A stretch of DNA of 13,407 bases from Paracoccaceae bacterium (lineage in GTDB: Bacteria; Pseudomonadota; Alphaproteobacteria; Rhodobacterales; Rhodobacteraceae): the NCBI GenBank assembly GCA_013214715.1, contig JABSSB010000077.1:1-13407 (forward strand), given 5' to 3'. The notes under the pieces are model-generated. The model worked only from the letters and a program-made list of their open reading frames with translations, ran no database searches and was not told the origin of the DNA. Below, in pieces: positions 1 through 6,023 of the stretch (its first letter is position 1; every line of letters starts with the position of its first letter). Position numbers and translations under genes: made by a program.

Positions 1-1095
1 TTGCTCGAGATGAGCCGTCAACGCTTGCGGCCCGGCATGATTGAGGCCACGACGCAACCTTGCCCACATTGCCACGGAACCGGCCTGATCAGATCCGATG
101 ATAATCTTGCCTTGTCGATCCTGCGCCAGATCGAAGAGGAAGGCACCCGCCGCAAATCTCGCGAGGTGCTGGTGACCTGCCCGGTTGCAGTGGCGAATTA
201 CCTGATGAACTCCAAGCGTGAGCATGTCGCCCAGATCGAAGCGCGCTATGGCCTGTCGGTGCGGATCGAAGGTGATATCCACATGGTGTCGCCCGATTTC
301 ACGGTCGAAAAGTTCAAGACCGCCACCCGCCGCGTGCCGGAGGCGCAGGAGCCTGTCGTGTCCGCTGATCTGTCCCTGATGGAAGAGATCGACGCCGCCG
401 AGGCTGAGGAAGAGGTGGATGTCGCTGAGGTCGAGACCGACGCCGCCGAGGACAAGTCCACCGAGGGCGAAGGCAAATCCAAACGCCGTCGGCGTCGTCG
501 CCGTCGCCGCAAAGGCGGCAATGGAGATGAGGCCGAGAGCGTGGATACGCCCAACAGCTCTGAGGACGAGGCCGAAAGCGATAGCGCCGAGGTGAGCGAG
601 GCTGCGGATACCACCGAGGCGGACGAGGGCGAAGAGACTGCCGAGAAGCCGAAGAAACGCCGCCGCTCCCGCTCGCGCCGCCGGAAATCCTCGACCGAGG
701 AGACCCCGGCCGACAGCGAGGCAGTAGCGGACGAAGCCAGCATTGATGGCGAGGCGGAGGCCACTGCGGACGCTCCGGTTGCAGAGGACGGAGCAGCTGA
801 GAGCATCGCGGAAGCGGTGAGCGCAGAGGCCGACAGCACGGTTCAGGCCGAGCCGGTTGAAGCCGCTGCAGACGCAGACGCTGCGCCCGCCGAAGCGCCT
901 GAGGTGGACCCGGTGGCCGAGGTCGACCCCACAGCGGAGCCGGTGGCGGAAGCGGAGCCTGTGAGCGAGCCTGAGCCCGCCCCAGAGCCGGAGCCAGCGC
1001 CTGAGCCCGCGGCCGACCCCGAGCCGGTGGCCGAGGCTGACCCCGACGGCCCGCCCAAACCCAAACGGCGCGGCTGGTGGTCCATCGGTCGCTGA
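1..1095 (+). CDS. rne: Ribonuclease E, C-terminal part (5' end outside window)
   Basis: Endoribonuclease that starts mRNA decay and processes rRNA and tRNA precursors. The window opens inside the gene, so the first codon (TTG) is an internal Leu, not a start. Visible residues LEMSRQRLRP are the conserved end of the catalytic core, followed by the zinc-link CPHC at residues 21-24 that joins protomers in the RNase E/G tetramer. A small domain runs to about residue 115. The rest is a disordered tail: alternating acidic stretches and two arginine-rich blocks (about 161-173 and 218-234) likely to bind RNA, then an Ala/Glu/Pro-rich repeat region, ending in a basic-aromatic tail RRGWWSIGR. The tail identifies RNase E rather than the shorter RNase G. 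A strong terminator follows directly. The long minus-strand frames across the tail are compositional shadows. Confidence 0.95.
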   Translation: MLEMSRQRLRPGMIEATTQPCPHCHGTGLIRSDDNLALSILRQIEEEGTRRKSREVLVTCPVAVANYLMNSKREHVAQIEARYGLSVRIEGDIHMVSPDFTVEKFKTATRRVPEAQEPVVSADLSLMEEIDAAEAEEEVDVAEVETDAAEDKSTEGEGKSKRRRRRRRRRKGGNGDEAESVDTPNSSEDEAESDSAEVSEAADTTEADEGEETAEKPKKRRRSRSRRRKSSTEETPADSEAVADEASIDGEAEATADAPVAEDGAAESIAEAVSAEADSTVQAEPVEAAADADAAPAEAPEVDPVAEVDPTAEPVAEAEPVSEPEPAPEPEPAPEPAADPEPVAEADPDGPPKPKRRGWWSIGR

Positions 1096-1101
1096 TTTGA
1101 C

Positions 1102-1134
1102 AAACCGCAGGCCCGACCGGCCTGCGGTTTTTTC
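1102..1134 (+). terminator. Rho-independent terminator of rne
   Basis: A perfect 12-bp stem, AAACCGCAGGCC (1102-1113) with GGCCTGCGGTTT (1119-1130), closes a 5-nt loop CGACC and runs into a T tract at 1128-1133. It lies 7 bases after the rne stop and just before the Shine-Dalgarno of the next gene, so the MFS gene is either read by leakage or from a promoter within rne. Confidence 0.93.
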
Positions 1135-1150
1135 TTGAGGAGGTGTCGCC

Positions 1151-2293
1151 ATGAGCCAGCCGACTGCGCGGCAGTCCTGGATGGCTGTCGCCGCGATGTT
1201 TGCCTTTGCGGGGGCGCTGTACGGCGTGTGGGCGTCGCGTATCCCGGCATTGAAAAGCTGGCTGGATATCAGCCACGGCACCTTGGGTCTGCTTCTGCTG
1301 GGGCTGGCGGGCGGCGCAATCTGTGCGTTTCCGCTGGCGGGTCGCGCGGTGGATCGGCGGGGTGCGGCGCCGGTGACGCGATTTCTGGCGCTTATGAACG
1401 CCGTGACGCTGTGTCTGCTGCCCTGGATGGGCGGCATCTGGGGCGTGGCGCTGATGCTGTTTCTGTTCGGCGCGGCGCATGGCGCGATGGATGTCGCGAT
1501 GAATGCATGGGGGGCAGAGGCCGAAAAGCATCACGGCAAGGTCTGGATGCCCGGCTATCACGCGATGTTCAGCCTCGGTGCAGGTCTGGGCGCGCTGAGC
1601 GGTTTTGGCGCGGCCACGGCAGGGTTGGAGCTGGCCTGGCATTTCCTGATCGTGTCGCTGGTGCTCGGCGTGCCTGCGGCGAGTCTGACGGCGATCCGCT
1701 GGGAGAGCGCGCGCAGCACCGGCGCGGGCGGCGGCTTTACCTTGCCGACCGGCGCGCTGGTTCTGGTCGGGCTTTGTGCCTTCTGCGCCTCGCTGGGCGA
1801 AGGGGCCGTCGCGGATTGGAGCGCGGTCTATCTGCGCGATATCTCGCAAGTGGGCGAAGGGCAGGCGGCTTTGGGCTATGCCGCGTTTTCGGTGGCAATG
1901 GTGGTCATGCGCTTTTCCGGCGGGCCGATGATTGCGCGGCTGGGCGCGGTTCGTGCGCTGCGGCTGAGCGGGCTGAGCGCGGCGCTGGGCGTGGCCGTGG
2001 TGGTGATCTGGCCCTCATATCCGCTGGTTCTGGGCGGGTTTGTCCTGATGGGCTTTGGCTATGCGCTGATCTTCCCGTTGGCCTTTTCGCGCGCGGCCTC
2101 TGACGGGCGAGTGCCGCCGGGGCAGGCGATTGCCGGGGTGGCGACGCTTGGCTATGGCGGCTTGCTGCTGGGTCCGCCAATCATTGGCAGTCTGGCGCAG
2201 CTGAGCGATTTGCAGACGGCTTTTGTGCTGCTGCTGGCGCTGGCGGTGCTGATGGGCGCCTTGGCGCCGGTGCTGCGCACAGGCCGCACCTAG
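1151..2293 (+). CDS. MFS transporter (YbjJ-like)
   Basis: Inner-membrane major facilitator superfamily protein of 380 residues, about 12 hydrophobic segments; substrate unknown. The first segment spans about residues 11-29 and the second 44-62, followed by a loop motif GRAVDRRG (64-71) that matches MFS motif A between helices 2 and 3. The stretch AMDVAMNAWG (112-121) and the later YHAMFSLG resemble the YbjJ branch of MFS proteins. The start is well supported: GAGGAGG at 1137-1143 lies 7 bases ahead of ATG 1151. The overlapping frame starting at 1135 is a shadow. The stop codon overlaps the end of the convergent TusA-family gene by 3 bases. Whether it moves sugars, drugs or amino-acid derivatives cannot be told from sequence. 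Confidence 0.88.
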   Translation: MSQPTARQSWMAVAAMFAFAGALYGVWASRIPALKSWLDISHGTLGLLLLGLAGGAICAFPLAGRAVDRRGAAPVTRFLALMNAVTLCLLPWMGGIWGVALMLFLFGAAHGAMDVAMNAWGAEAEKHHGKVWMPGYHAMFSLGAGLGALSGFGAATAGLELAWHFLIVSLVLGVPAASLTAIRWESARSTGAGGGFTLPTGALVLVGLCAFCASLGEGAVADWSAVYLRDISQVGEGQAALGYAAFSVAMVVMRFSGGPMIARLGAVRALRLSGLSAALGVAVVVIWPSYPLVLGGFVLMGFGYALIFPLAFSRAASDGRVPPGQAIAGVATLGYGGLLLGPPIIGSLAQLSDLQTAFVLLLALAVLMGALAPVLRTGRT

Positions 2294-2523
2294 ACCGATT
2301 TGCGGATCACATAGATCTGGTGGCTGTCGCTTTCGCCCTGCGACAATAGCTCATGCCCGGATTCAGCGCAGAAATGCGGCACATCGATCACGGCGGCCGG
2401 ATCATCGGCCCACAGCTCAAGTGCGGCGCCTGCGGGCAGGGCCATCAGGCGTTTACGGGCTTTCAGGACGGGCAGGGGGCAAAGCAGCCCGCGCGCATCC
2501 AACGTGTCTGAAACCTCGGTCAT
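2290..2523 (-). CDS. TusA-family sulfurtransferase / sulfur carrier
   Basis: Small cytoplasmic protein of 77 residues with the TusA/SirA/YeeD fold. The signature CPLP, with the sulfur-carrying Cys15, sits in LDARGLLCPLPVLKARKRL, as in family members that bind a persulfide on this cysteine. The later DDPAAVIDVPHFC and the final QIYVIRKS also fit. A second cysteine (Cys52) follows. The start taken here is ATG at 2523 (MTEVSD); an in-frame ATG at 2529 (MAMTEV) is equally possible, as neither has a clear Shine-Dalgarno. The open frame extends upstream through ccdA antisense, but only this end has family similarity. The gene is divergent from ccdA, with an 87-93 bp gap, and converges on the MFS gene. 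The exact role (tRNA thiolation, molybdenum cofactor or sulfur oxidation) is not decided by the sequence. Confidence 0.88.
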   Translation of the reverse strand: MTEVSDTLDARGLLCPLPVLKARKRLMALPAGAALELWADDPAAVIDVPHFCAESGHELLSQGESDSHQIYVIRKSV

Positions 2524-2547
2524 GGCCATGAGATAGGCGGAAGGTTT

Positions 2548-2566
2548 CAACCTGTCCACAGGGTTG
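2548..2566. promoter_or_regulatory. Candidate operator in tusA-ccdA divergent gap
   Basis: The inverted repeat CCTGT-CC-ACAGG (2551-2562) extends to CAACCTGT against ACAGG(G)TTG with one bulged base. It lies in the short divergent promoter region, where a shared regulator could act. No -10/-35 pair is convincing, so this is a positional inference. Confidence 0.3.
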
Positions 2567-2616
2567 TGAGCCGCCGTGGCGTGACCTTTTGACCGCGATG
2601 GCCTAAGTGCAAGGAC

Positions 2617-3366
2617 ATGTTTGGAATCGACATCTTCGACGCAGCCCTGCTGCCGGCCATGATCGTGGCGCTCAGCGCCGGGATCATCAGCTTTCTGTCC
2701 CCCTGTGTCTTGCCCATTGTGCCGCCCTATCTGGCCTATATGTCGGGCGTGTCGCTGAATGATCTGTCCGAAGGGCGGGGCGGCAATCGGGCGATGCTGC
2801 CGGCGCTGTTTTTCGTGCTGGGCCTGTCGACGGTGTTTCTGCTGCTGGGGTTCACGGCCTCGGCCATAGGCGCGGCATTCCTGCAATATCAAAGCTGGTT
2901 CAACACCGCTGCCGGGCTTCTGGTGATGGCGTTTGGCGCCCATTTCATAGGCGTTTATCGCATCGGTTTTCTCGATCGCGAAGCGCGGCTGGACGCCGGA
3001 GATCAGGGTGGCAGTGCCTTTGGCGCCTATGTGCTGGGGCTGGCCTTTGCCTTTGGCTGGACGCCCTGCATCGGCCCGCAGCTGGGCGCGATCCTGTCGC
3101 TGGCCGCGTCCGAGGCCTCTGTGACCCGCGGCACGGCGCTTCTGGCCGTCTATGCGATCGGGCTGGGCGTGCCGTTCTTGCTGGTGGCGCGCTATCTGCC
3201 GCGACTGGGCGGCGTAATGGGCTGGATGAAGCGGCATATGGAGCAGATCGAAAAGGTGATGGGCCTGCTGCTGTGGACCATTGGCCTGCTGATGTTGACG
3301 GGCGGGTTTTCCAGCTTCTCCTACTGGCTGCTGGAGCAATTCCCCGCGCTTGGGATGATCGGCTGA
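2617..3366 (+). CDS. ccdA: Cytochrome c biogenesis protein CcdA
   Basis: Inner-membrane thiol-disulfide transporter that passes electrons from cytoplasmic thioredoxin to periplasmic reductants such as the CcmG/ResA type, keeping apocytochrome c haem-binding cysteines reduced. The protein is 249 residues with six predicted membrane segments (about 10-30, 62-84, 93-113, 136-163, 174-192, 213-231). The two redox cysteines are in the expected places: Cys30 in SFLSPCVLPIVPPYL and Cys151 in FGWTPCIGPQLGA, in the first and fourth segments. Length fits the short CcdA form rather than full DsbD, as periplasmic domains are absent. The ATG at 2617 is the only start after an in-frame TGA at 2590; AAGGA at 2611-2615 is unusually close to it (1 base), so the true ribosome site is uncertain. 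The divergent neighbour is the TusA-family gene. Confidence 0.93.
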   Translation: MFGIDIFDAALLPAMIVALSAGIISFLSPCVLPIVPPYLAYMSGVSLNDLSEGRGGNRAMLPALFFVLGLSTVFLLLGFTASAIGAAFLQYQSWFNTAAGLLVMAFGAHFIGVYRIGFLDREARLDAGDQGGSAFGAYVLGLAFAFGWTPCIGPQLGAILSLAASEASVTRGTALLAVYAIGLGVPFLLVARYLPRLGGVMGWMKRHMEQIEKVMGLLLWTIGLLMLTGGFSSFSYWLLEQFPALGMIG

Positions 3367-3594
3367 GGTCATGCCTGTTGCCCCGCACCGATCTTTCGGG
3401 GCAGGGAAGGCTGGGCTGTCGTCTTCGGAGCGTATCAGAGTGGCGGCGCCGCCAGATCGGATATGTGACATGGGGGATGCCCCCACAGCAAAACCGGGTT
3501 TGCCTCGCCAGCGGGTGCCAGACCGCCTGCGCCTTCTCCGTAAGTGGCGAGCCAGGCCCGCCTGTCTAGACGCAGCAAAAGTCGCGCAATCTGG
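3367..3594. other. Hairpin-rich spacer between ccdA and RHH gene
   Basis: A 228-bp stretch between the 3' ends of two converging genes. It holds four compact dyads: GCCCCG/CGGGGC (3380-3402, 11-nt loop), TGGCGGCGCCGCCA (3441-3454, perfect palindrome), TGGGGG-ATG-CCCCCA (3471-3485) and AAACC-G-GGTTT (3491-3501). None is followed by a T run, so none is a canonical terminator. Short open frames cross on both strands (plus 3371-3598, minus 3435-3635) but resemble nothing I recognise and lack ribosome sites. A small RNA, a REP-like repeat or a gene remnant are possible. Confidence 0.4.
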
Positions 3595-3846
3595 TTAATC
3601 CTGCGTGTCCCCAGCGTGCGCTGCCCGCGCAACACGGGCCTGCAGCTCTTTCAGCACATAAAGCCGAATGGCCGAGGCCAGGCCGCTCTCCAGCTCGCGC
3701 GCGGCGTCGATCTCGGCGGCCAGATCATTGATCGGGCGGTGGTTTTCTGCGGCCAAGTCGCGGAAGGCCTGCCAGAATTCATCTTCCAGAGAAACCGACG
3801 TGCGATGCCCCCGCAGGGTCAGCGAGCGCTTCGCCGGTCGGCTCAT
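3595..3846 (-). CDS. Ribbon-helix-helix domain protein (RHH_4 type)
   Basis: An 83-residue protein resembling the RHH_4 family common in Alphaproteobacteria. Residues 1-20 (SRPAKRSLTLRGHRTSVSLE) carry the basic strand, and HRTSVSLEDEFWQAFRDLA fits a ribbon-helix-helix strand leading into its first helix. A second helix (PINDLAAEIDAAR) and a third (GLASAIRLYVLKELQ) follow. RHH proteins bind DNA as dimers through the strand; the target here is unknown. Its ATG overlaps the stop of the upstream DUF4169 gene (ATGA at 3846-3843 on the minus strand), so the two are translationally coupled. No toxin lies alongside, so the pair is not called a toxin-antitoxin system. From memory, in many Rhodobacterales this pair sits between fumC and a SspB gene; neither is here. 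Confidence 0.82.
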   Translation of the reverse strand: MSRPAKRSLTLRGHRTSVSLEDEFWQAFRDLAAENHRPINDLAAEIDAARELESGLASAIRLYVLKELQARVARAAHAGDTQD

Positions 3847-4022
3847 TCCTTGTCCCGTTTATGGCCGTCCAGATGCCGGATCTCGGCCTCTTTCCGGGTC
3901 GCATCGCGGTCTTTTTCGGCTTTGGACCGGCCATGCCGGGCGGCATTGGCATCGGCGGTTTTCCGATCCGATGACTTGGCGCGCGCTTTGCGGAACTTGT
4001 TGAGATTGATCACGTTGCTCAT
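3843..4022 (-). CDS. DUF4169 family protein
   Basis: A 59-residue, highly charged protein beginning MSNVINLNKFRKARAK and ending LDGHKRDKE, with DANAARHGRSKAEKDRD between: the pattern I know as DUF4169, a small alphaproteobacterial family of unknown function. No cysteine, no membrane segment; likely largely helical with many Lys and Arg, so nucleic-acid or ribosome contact is conceivable but unproven. The start chosen is ATG at 4022, giving the conserved N-terminus; the longer open frame from 4127 adds unrelated residues. No clear Shine-Dalgarno is visible. It is the first gene of a two-gene unit with the RHH protein, overlapping by 4 bases. Confidence 0.85.
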   Translation of the reverse strand: MSNVINLNKFRKARAKSSDRKTADANAARHGRSKAEKDRDATRKEAEIRHLDGHKRDKE

Positions 4023-4258
4023 GGGTACAGGGTAGTCGGCGAATCCGCCCCTGCCAAGCCCCTGCAAATGCGGCCTTTTTTCGCGCCGCTGTGATGCTTG
4101 GCGCGCGCCCGGCCCACCCAAAGCCAAGGGGCGTCAGCCCTGCCGTGCTTTGGACGGGAGAGCCTTATCCATGAAAATGACTTTGCTCGTGAAAGAAAAC
4201 CCAATTCTTCATAAGAAAAAGCTGGCGCGTTGTGACCTGCGCATTAACGGGGTGTAGA
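4023..4258. other. Intergenic region, divergent between DUF4169 and orphan gene
   Basis: A 236-bp gap. An inverted repeat CAAAGC ... GCTTTG around 4120-4152 encloses a second partial dyad (GGGGC/GCCCT). Base composition drops sharply to AT-rich from about 4170, marking the boundary between core-like DNA to the left and the lower-GC insert to the right. No coding frame here is convincing. Confidence 0.35.
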
Positions 4259-4774
4259 ATGAAACGAACAAATAAATATCTAACCCAATTCACGCTTACT
4301 CTGAGCTTCGTGGCTGTGCTGCTTGCCAGCAATACGGAAGCGAGATCGGAACCAGCAGGGCTACCGGGCGGTTTCAAACTTGGAAGCTCGTTCGAAGAAG
4401 CACAGCGGCACGCAAGTTCCCGGGGTTGGGAACTTGTTCGACTTTCACCAGCACTACCAGGCCAGTGGGAAGTGGAAGGCAACACGGGAGCTGAAGTCGG
4501 TCTTTTCGTTTGCGATGATACAGTTACCAGTGTTCGTCAATACGAACCCGGCGATTTGGATGAGTTCGCCAGAATTGTCGCTGCACTTCAGAGGGCGCGG
4601 AACCAGTGGGAACCGGATATACAAGTTGTGACATTTGCAGCAGGTGCGACCCAGATTTCGAATGTCGATGTGAAGTTTGCGGAATTAGGCGGACACAAAG
4701 TAATTGTGACGCTGAGCAGCACCGCGGGTCGCCTCGGGATTTCCACGAACTATGTCATGGGAGGCGGATGTTAA
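4259..4774 (+). CDS. Exported protein of unknown function
   Basis: A 171-residue protein I do not recognise. The N-terminus MKRTNKYLTQFTLTLSFVAVL has a basic start and a hydrophobic core typical of a Sec signal peptide, with a likely cut near residues 28-30 (TEARS). The mature part starts LPGGFKLGSSFEEAQRHAS, like the G-x-LG-x-s-x-eEa opening of small envelope proteins in the BamE/SmpA-like style, but no family can be named. It has two cysteines, Cys85 and the terminal Cys171, which could pair in the periplasm. The start is ATG 4259, with GGGG at 4249-4252 as a weak ribosome site; the earlier frame start at 4232 would place nine residues before the signal. Codon use is clearly more AT-rich than in the flanking genes, and an IS remnant lies 66 bases downstream, pointing to recent acquisition. 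Confidence 0.6.
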   Translation: MKRTNKYLTQFTLTLSFVAVLLASNTEARSEPAGLPGGFKLGSSFEEAQRHASSRGWELVRLSPALPGQWEVEGNTGAEVGLFVCDDTVTSVRQYEPGDLDEFARIVAALQRARNQWEPDIQVVTFAAGATQISNVDVKFAELGGHKVIVTLSSTAGRLGISTNYVMGGGC

Positions 4775-4840
4775 AAGCCATAATGCCGACTTCACATTGG
4801 GCAATTCAGTCAGAGATTACACATCTGGCGTTACACCAGG

Positions 4841-5630
4841 TTAAGGCCAGCACAGCCCCCACTGGGGTGTTCTGCGAACCTGCCGACCAACCGCACAACA
4901 GAGCAATCCCCGCATCTGTTCGACAACTGGCATCGGTTTCCAGACCGTCGTGGCAATCGTCTTTGTTCCAGATGATGTTTTCTGGTTCCTGATCTTCACC
5001 TCCTGCTGGCGATGGTTGCAGCGCCACATAATTTCGTCGCTTACCATGGTTGACAGTGTGGTGTGATGCAAAGCTCCGACCGGTCTTCCGATAAGCGGTG
5101 TTGCTGTCGGTCATGAGGGCCGAAGAAGGATCAATCCACTCTTTCATGATCGGCCCGAGCGTCGCGCCCTGCGCATTCGGGATCAGAGTTGCCTTTGCCT
5201 GCCCGTTGCGATCCGCCGCAACCAGCACCATGGGCTTACCCGTGCCCCGGCCACGCTTGTTCTTCACGCCTGTCTTGAACTTGGGGGCGCCACCGACATA
5301 TGCCTCATCCACCTCGCCAACGCCGGCCAACCTGGCGGAAACAGCCTCGCGGTGATCCATCAATTCCCGGATCGCATGCCCCAGCTTCCATGCCGTTTTC
5401 TGATTCAAACCCAGGATCCGCGCCATCACCACAGACGAGGTTCCCTTGCTGGACATCAGCACCAGAAAGATTGCTGCAATCCAAATCCGAAGATCCAGCT
5501 TCGTGGCATGCATCGGGGTTCTTGTGGTGACCGTGAATTGAGGGCGGCACTCACGCTCGGCGCATTGGTAGAGACCAGCTCGCGCAGTGCGTCCGCGAAT
5601 TCCGAAGAGACACGCCTCAAATCGCGCGAA
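4841..5630 (-). pseudogene. IS1595-family transposase remnant (ISXO2-like)
   Basis: A decayed transposase. Read from the upstream end, the frame is open from 5630 and shows the second half of the zinc ribbon (GLYQC ... ECRPQFTVTTRTP), then HATKLDLRIW, SSVVMARILGLNQKTAWKLG (helix-turn-helix), and the ISXO2-like catalytic domain. Numbering from the Met codon at 5513, the first Asp is Asp69 (EVDEAYVGG) and the second Asp136 (MTDSNTAYR). After HHTVNH (near 5045-5055) the frame jumps: the family's C-terminal sequence reappears in another frame (5071-4841) as SDEIMWRCNHRQQ. The segment that should hold the third catalytic residue is gone. The N-terminal CPxC knuckle is also missing, with a TAA at 5631-5633. 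The enzyme cannot be active. No convincing terminal inverted repeats or target duplication could be found by eye. Confidence 0.85.
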
Positions 5631-5714
5631 TTAGGGGAGCAAGTGTGTTTTCTATACGGTTTTCAAAACCATGAAGTCAGAGGCGCTTTGTTTCGTGGAT
5701 AATTGGGTAAGGAT

Positions 5715-5879
5715 ATAGCTGAACAGCCCAAAGCTGCGAATGTCATGGATGAAAAAGCTGGTGCCAGCCGTGGCGGCAATCAATCCGATCCAAACCCAGC
5801 CAAACAGCATATGGCTGCGAGTGCCCTTCGCCCGCAGCATCTGCACAGAGCCCAGAACCAGCGCAGCCAATACCAGCGT
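5715..5879 (-). pseudogene. DUF2306 membrane protein fragment
   Basis: The minus strand encodes LAALVLGSVQMLRAKGTRSH, then a membrane segment LFGWVWIGLIAATAGTSFFI and HDIRSFGLFS, which I recognise as the middle of DUF2306-type membrane proteins. Similarity stops after FGLFS near 5718, toward the IS remnant, where family members would continue with further membrane helices. On the other side an in-frame TGA at 5882-5880 removes the N-terminus. Both ends are therefore broken, and the missing C-terminal half is not found on the far side of the IS, so more than a simple insertion took place. Confidence 0.65.
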
Positions 5880-6023
5880 TCAGGTGGCTGAAATCATTGA
5901 TATCTGATCTGGTAGACTGCCAGACGCCACCGTTCCACGCGCTTTATTTTATTTGTCTGGACATGATCGGCCCGGATGGGAAAACCCGCTTGCACCTTCC
6001 CCGCAGCTATGGACAATTGGATC
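5880..6023. promoter_or_regulatory. Leader / probable promoter region of ade-amn
   Basis: This 144-bp gap holds a small dyad TCTGG-7 nt-CCAGA (5908-5924) and an AT-rich block CTTTATTTTATTTG (about 5942-5955), the only such block near the gene and so the likeliest place for a -10 element. No clear -35 element is seen and no known purine operator is recognised. Confidence 0.3.

Noticed and set aside
314..1849. 511-residue minus-strand frame across rne and the MFS gene
   Set aside because: Composition shadow of the repetitive high-GC rne tail: Arg/Pro/Gln/Ala-rich, no family likeness, antisense to two well-supported genes.
2524..3486. Upstream extension of the TusA frame across ccdA (398 residues in all)
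   Set aside because: Only the last 77-79 residues match the family; the rest is antisense to ccdA and low in complexity.
3595..4022. DUF4169-RHH pair as a toxin-antitoxin system
   Set aside because: The layout of two small overlapping genes fits, but neither resembles a known toxin, and both resemble families usually found in a housekeeping setting.
4775..5720. Terminal inverted repeats of the IS element
   Set aside because: Only short matches such as GACTTCA were found at both flanks by eye, which is chance level; the true ends may be deleted.
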